Shown here piece by piece: positions 62,719 to 64,000 of a stretch of DNA of 64,000 nucleotides (the first letter of the stretch is position 1; each line of letters begins with the position of its first letter). The DNA comes from Halobacteria archaeon HArc-gm2 (GTDB taxonomy: Archaea > Halobacteriota > Halobacteria > Halobacteriales > Haloarculaceae): the NCBI GenBank assembly GCA_025517465.1, contig JAOPKE010000003.1:1-64000 (forward strand), given 5' to 3'. The position numbers and the translations under genes are program-made. Below the pieces are notes generated by a model. That model searched no databases. It was not told the origin of the DNA and worked only from the letters and a program-made list of their open reading frames with translations.

Positions 62719-63589
62719 CACACCACCAGAGCAGTCGTCGCTCGACCGTGACGCCGATGAACAGCGCCGTCTCGTCAGAGAACGCTACGCCGACATTGCC
62801 ACCGGCGACGGCGCGGATTCCTGCTGTGATGACGGGACGGGCAATGGGGAGAGCCGTCGTGAGGACGGGACTGGCGGCGGGGAGGGCTGTTGCGACGACG
62901 GCACAGGCACGGACAGCGAACGACTCGGCTACTCAAAGGACGACATCGAAGCGGTCGCGAACGGCGCAGACCTGGGCCTCGGTTGCGGGAACCCCAAATC
63001 AATGGCCGACCTCGAACCGGGCGAGACGGTCCTCGACCTGGGCTCCGGTGCCGGCTTCGACTGCTTCCTCGCCGCGAACGAGGTCGGTGACAGAGGACAG
63101 GTCATCGGCGTCGATATGACGCCCGAGATGGTCGAGAAGGCCCGCGAGAACGTCGCAGTGAACGACGCGCGAAACGTCGAGTTCCGCCTCGGCGAGATCG
63201 AGTACCTTCCCGTGGCCGACGCCAGCGTCGACGTCGTCATCTCGAACTGCGTCATCAACCTCTCGCCGGCGAAAGGCCAGGTGTTCGCGGAGGCGTTCCG
63301 CGTCCTCGTTCCGGCCGGTCGCCTCGCCGTCTCGGACGTCGTGTTGACCGCGCCGCTTCCCGAGTCCCTCGAAACCGACCCGGACTCGGTGGCGGCCTGC
63401 GTCGCCGGTGCGTCGCCCGTCGCGGAGATCGAACGGCTGCTCATCGACGCCGGGTTCGTCGACGTCCGGATCGATCCGAAAGACGACAGTTCGGAGTTCA
63501 TCAACGAGTGGGACGACCAGCTCGACCCGAGCGAGTACGTCGTCGCGGCGACGATCGAGGCGCGGAAACCGGCGGCCGAGCGGGACTGA
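62711..63589 (+). CDS. arsM: arsenite S-adenosylmethionine methyltransferase ArsM
   Basis: A 292-residue methyltransferase. VLDLGSGAGFDCFLAA is the SAM-binding motif I; GVDMTPEMVEKA and DVVISNCVINL follow. Cysteines C92 (LGLGCGNP), C180 (SNCVINL) and C230 (AACVAG) correspond to the three arsenic-binding cysteines of ArsM; the last two are 50 residues apart as in the Cyanidioschyzon enzyme. The N-terminal 75 residues carry two CC(D/E)DGTG units (SCCDDGTGNG, GCCDDGTGTD), an acidic duplication that could bind extra As(III). It methylates arsenite stepwise. It overlaps arsR by 8 bp and is translated with it. Confidence 0.92.
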   Translation: MSDTPPEQSSLDRDADEQRRLVRERYADIATGDGADSCCDDGTGNGESRREDGTGGGEGCCDDGTGTDSERLGYSKDDIEAVANGADLGLGCGNPKSMADLEPGETVLDLGSGAGFDCFLAANEVGDRGQVIGVDMTPEMVEKARENVAVNDARNVEFRLGEIEYLPVADASVDVVISNCVINLSPAKGQVFAEAFRVLVPAGRLAVSDVVLTAPLPESLETDPDSVAACVAGASPVAEIERLLIDAGFVDVRIDPKDDSSEFINEWDDQLDPSEYVVAATIEARKPAAERD

Positions 63590-63601
63590 CCGTCGGGACC
63601 G

Positions 63602-64000
63602 ATGTCGGCGCACGCGGATCGGTCCAGCGACGGGTGGATCGACCGACCGAACGTCCGGATGCTGGCGGTCGTCAGCGCGACGCTGTTGCTGTCGGCGTTG
63701 CTCTGGTTCAACTACTCGGCGGTACTGCCGACCGTCTCCGATCGCTGGGGTCTCAGTGGCCTCCAGGCCGGCGTCGTCTACGGCGCCTTCCAGGCGGGGT
63801 ACCTCCTCGGGGTCGTCCCGTTCGGGGCGCTCGCCGACCGGTACACGCCGCGGCCGGTCATCGCAGTGGGCGCGACGGTCGCGGCGATCGGTAACCTCGC
63901 GTTCGGCGCGGTGGCGGACGGGTTTCTCGTCGGGACCGCGTTCCGCTTTCTCAGCGGCGTCGGGATGGCGGCCGTCTACGTCCCGGGGATGCGATTCGTC
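63602..64000 (+). CDS. MFS transporter (partial, runs off the window)
   Basis: A frame of 133 codons from ATG 63602, 12 bp after arsM, still open at the end. LAVVSATLLLSALLWFNYSA, then SGLQAGVVYGAFQAGYLLG, and FGALADRYTPRPVI (MFS motif A between helices 2 and 3) identify an MFS transporter. Position just downstream of arsR-arsM suggests the same transcript and possibly export of arsenic species, but family members near ars genes vary and the substrate cannot be fixed from 133 residues. Confidence 0.8.
   Translation, partial: MSAHADRSSDGWIDRPNVRMLAVVSATLLLSALLWFNYSAVLPTVSDRWGLSGLQAGVVYGAFQAGYLLGVVPFGALADRYTPRPVIAVGATVAAIGNLAFGAVADGFLVGTAFRFLSGVGMAAVYVPGMRFV

Noticed and set aside
62929-63711. 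260-codon antisense frame opposite arsM
   Set aside because: A serine/threonine-rich shadow of the GC-rich arsM gene with no motif.

Overview
The window comes from a halophilic archaeon (class Halobacteria). Proteins are strongly acidic. Exported proteins carry twin-arginine signals. Several small genes belong to families I know only from haloarchaea (DUF6735, DUF6884, DUF7342-like, DUF8139-like). An archaeosine-type QueD-QueE-QueC operon and an archaeal 8-oxoguanine glycosylase are present. No rRNA gene, complete tRNA or CRISPR array was found. Most of the window is accessory DNA, a mosaic of GC-rich and AT-richer blocks.

Region 1 (1-4.4 kb) holds an orphan ribbon-helix-helix antitoxin, a HicA/HicB pair, a DUF8139-like and a DUF6735 gene, short repeats, and a tandem GIY-YIG-like protein. 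Region 2 (4.6-27.7 kb) is a defence island. Its core is two tightly packed divergent operons separated by about 220 bp. The leftward operon encodes a DUF4338 (DruA-like) protein, a P-loop ATPase, a 500-residue protein with a C-terminal winged helix, and a 1528-residue FtsK-type translocase with an embedded PD-(D/E)XK motif. The last three resemble DptF-DptG-DptH, the restriction module of phosphorothioation systems. The rightward operon encodes a CoiA-type zinc-finger protein, a TRAM-repeat protein, an 1807-residue DruE-like helicase with a DUF1998-type end, and a Cas4/RecB-like nuclease. No dndCDEA or DNA methylase gene is present. Flanking genes include two PD-(D/E)XK-like proteins, a broken CoiA-like gene and a Mom-like acetyltransferase-fold protein.

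Region 3 (27.8-32.2 kb) has the QueD-QueE-QueC genes, a Fic AMPylase-type protein and a winged-helix regulator with a tiny partner. Region 4 (32.3-47 kb) is a second accessory block. It has an OB-fold ssDNA-binding protein, a roughly 0.9-kb noncoding tract rich in strong nested hairpins (a candidate large structured RNA), an aRF1 paralogue, an HNH nuclease, an AGOG glycosylase, HhH and SRAP repair-type genes, a zinc-finger/CAP membrane protein and a large TraG/VirD4-like coupling ATPase. A family of about 108-bp structured repeats occurs here and once more at 53.1 kb (three full, one truncated, one collapsed copy).

Region 5 (47.4-60.4 kb) is dominated by exported proteins: a subtilase, a zinc-dependent phospholipase C-like enzyme and two PQQ-type beta-propellers. 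It also holds small hypothetical genes and a free-standing intein/homing-endonuclease gene that has lost its first catalytic residue. Region 6 (60.6-64 kb) has an MFS transporter and an ArsR-ArsM arsenic unit, followed by a second MFS transporter cut by the window end.

All calls come from reading the sequence and translated frames. No database search was run.
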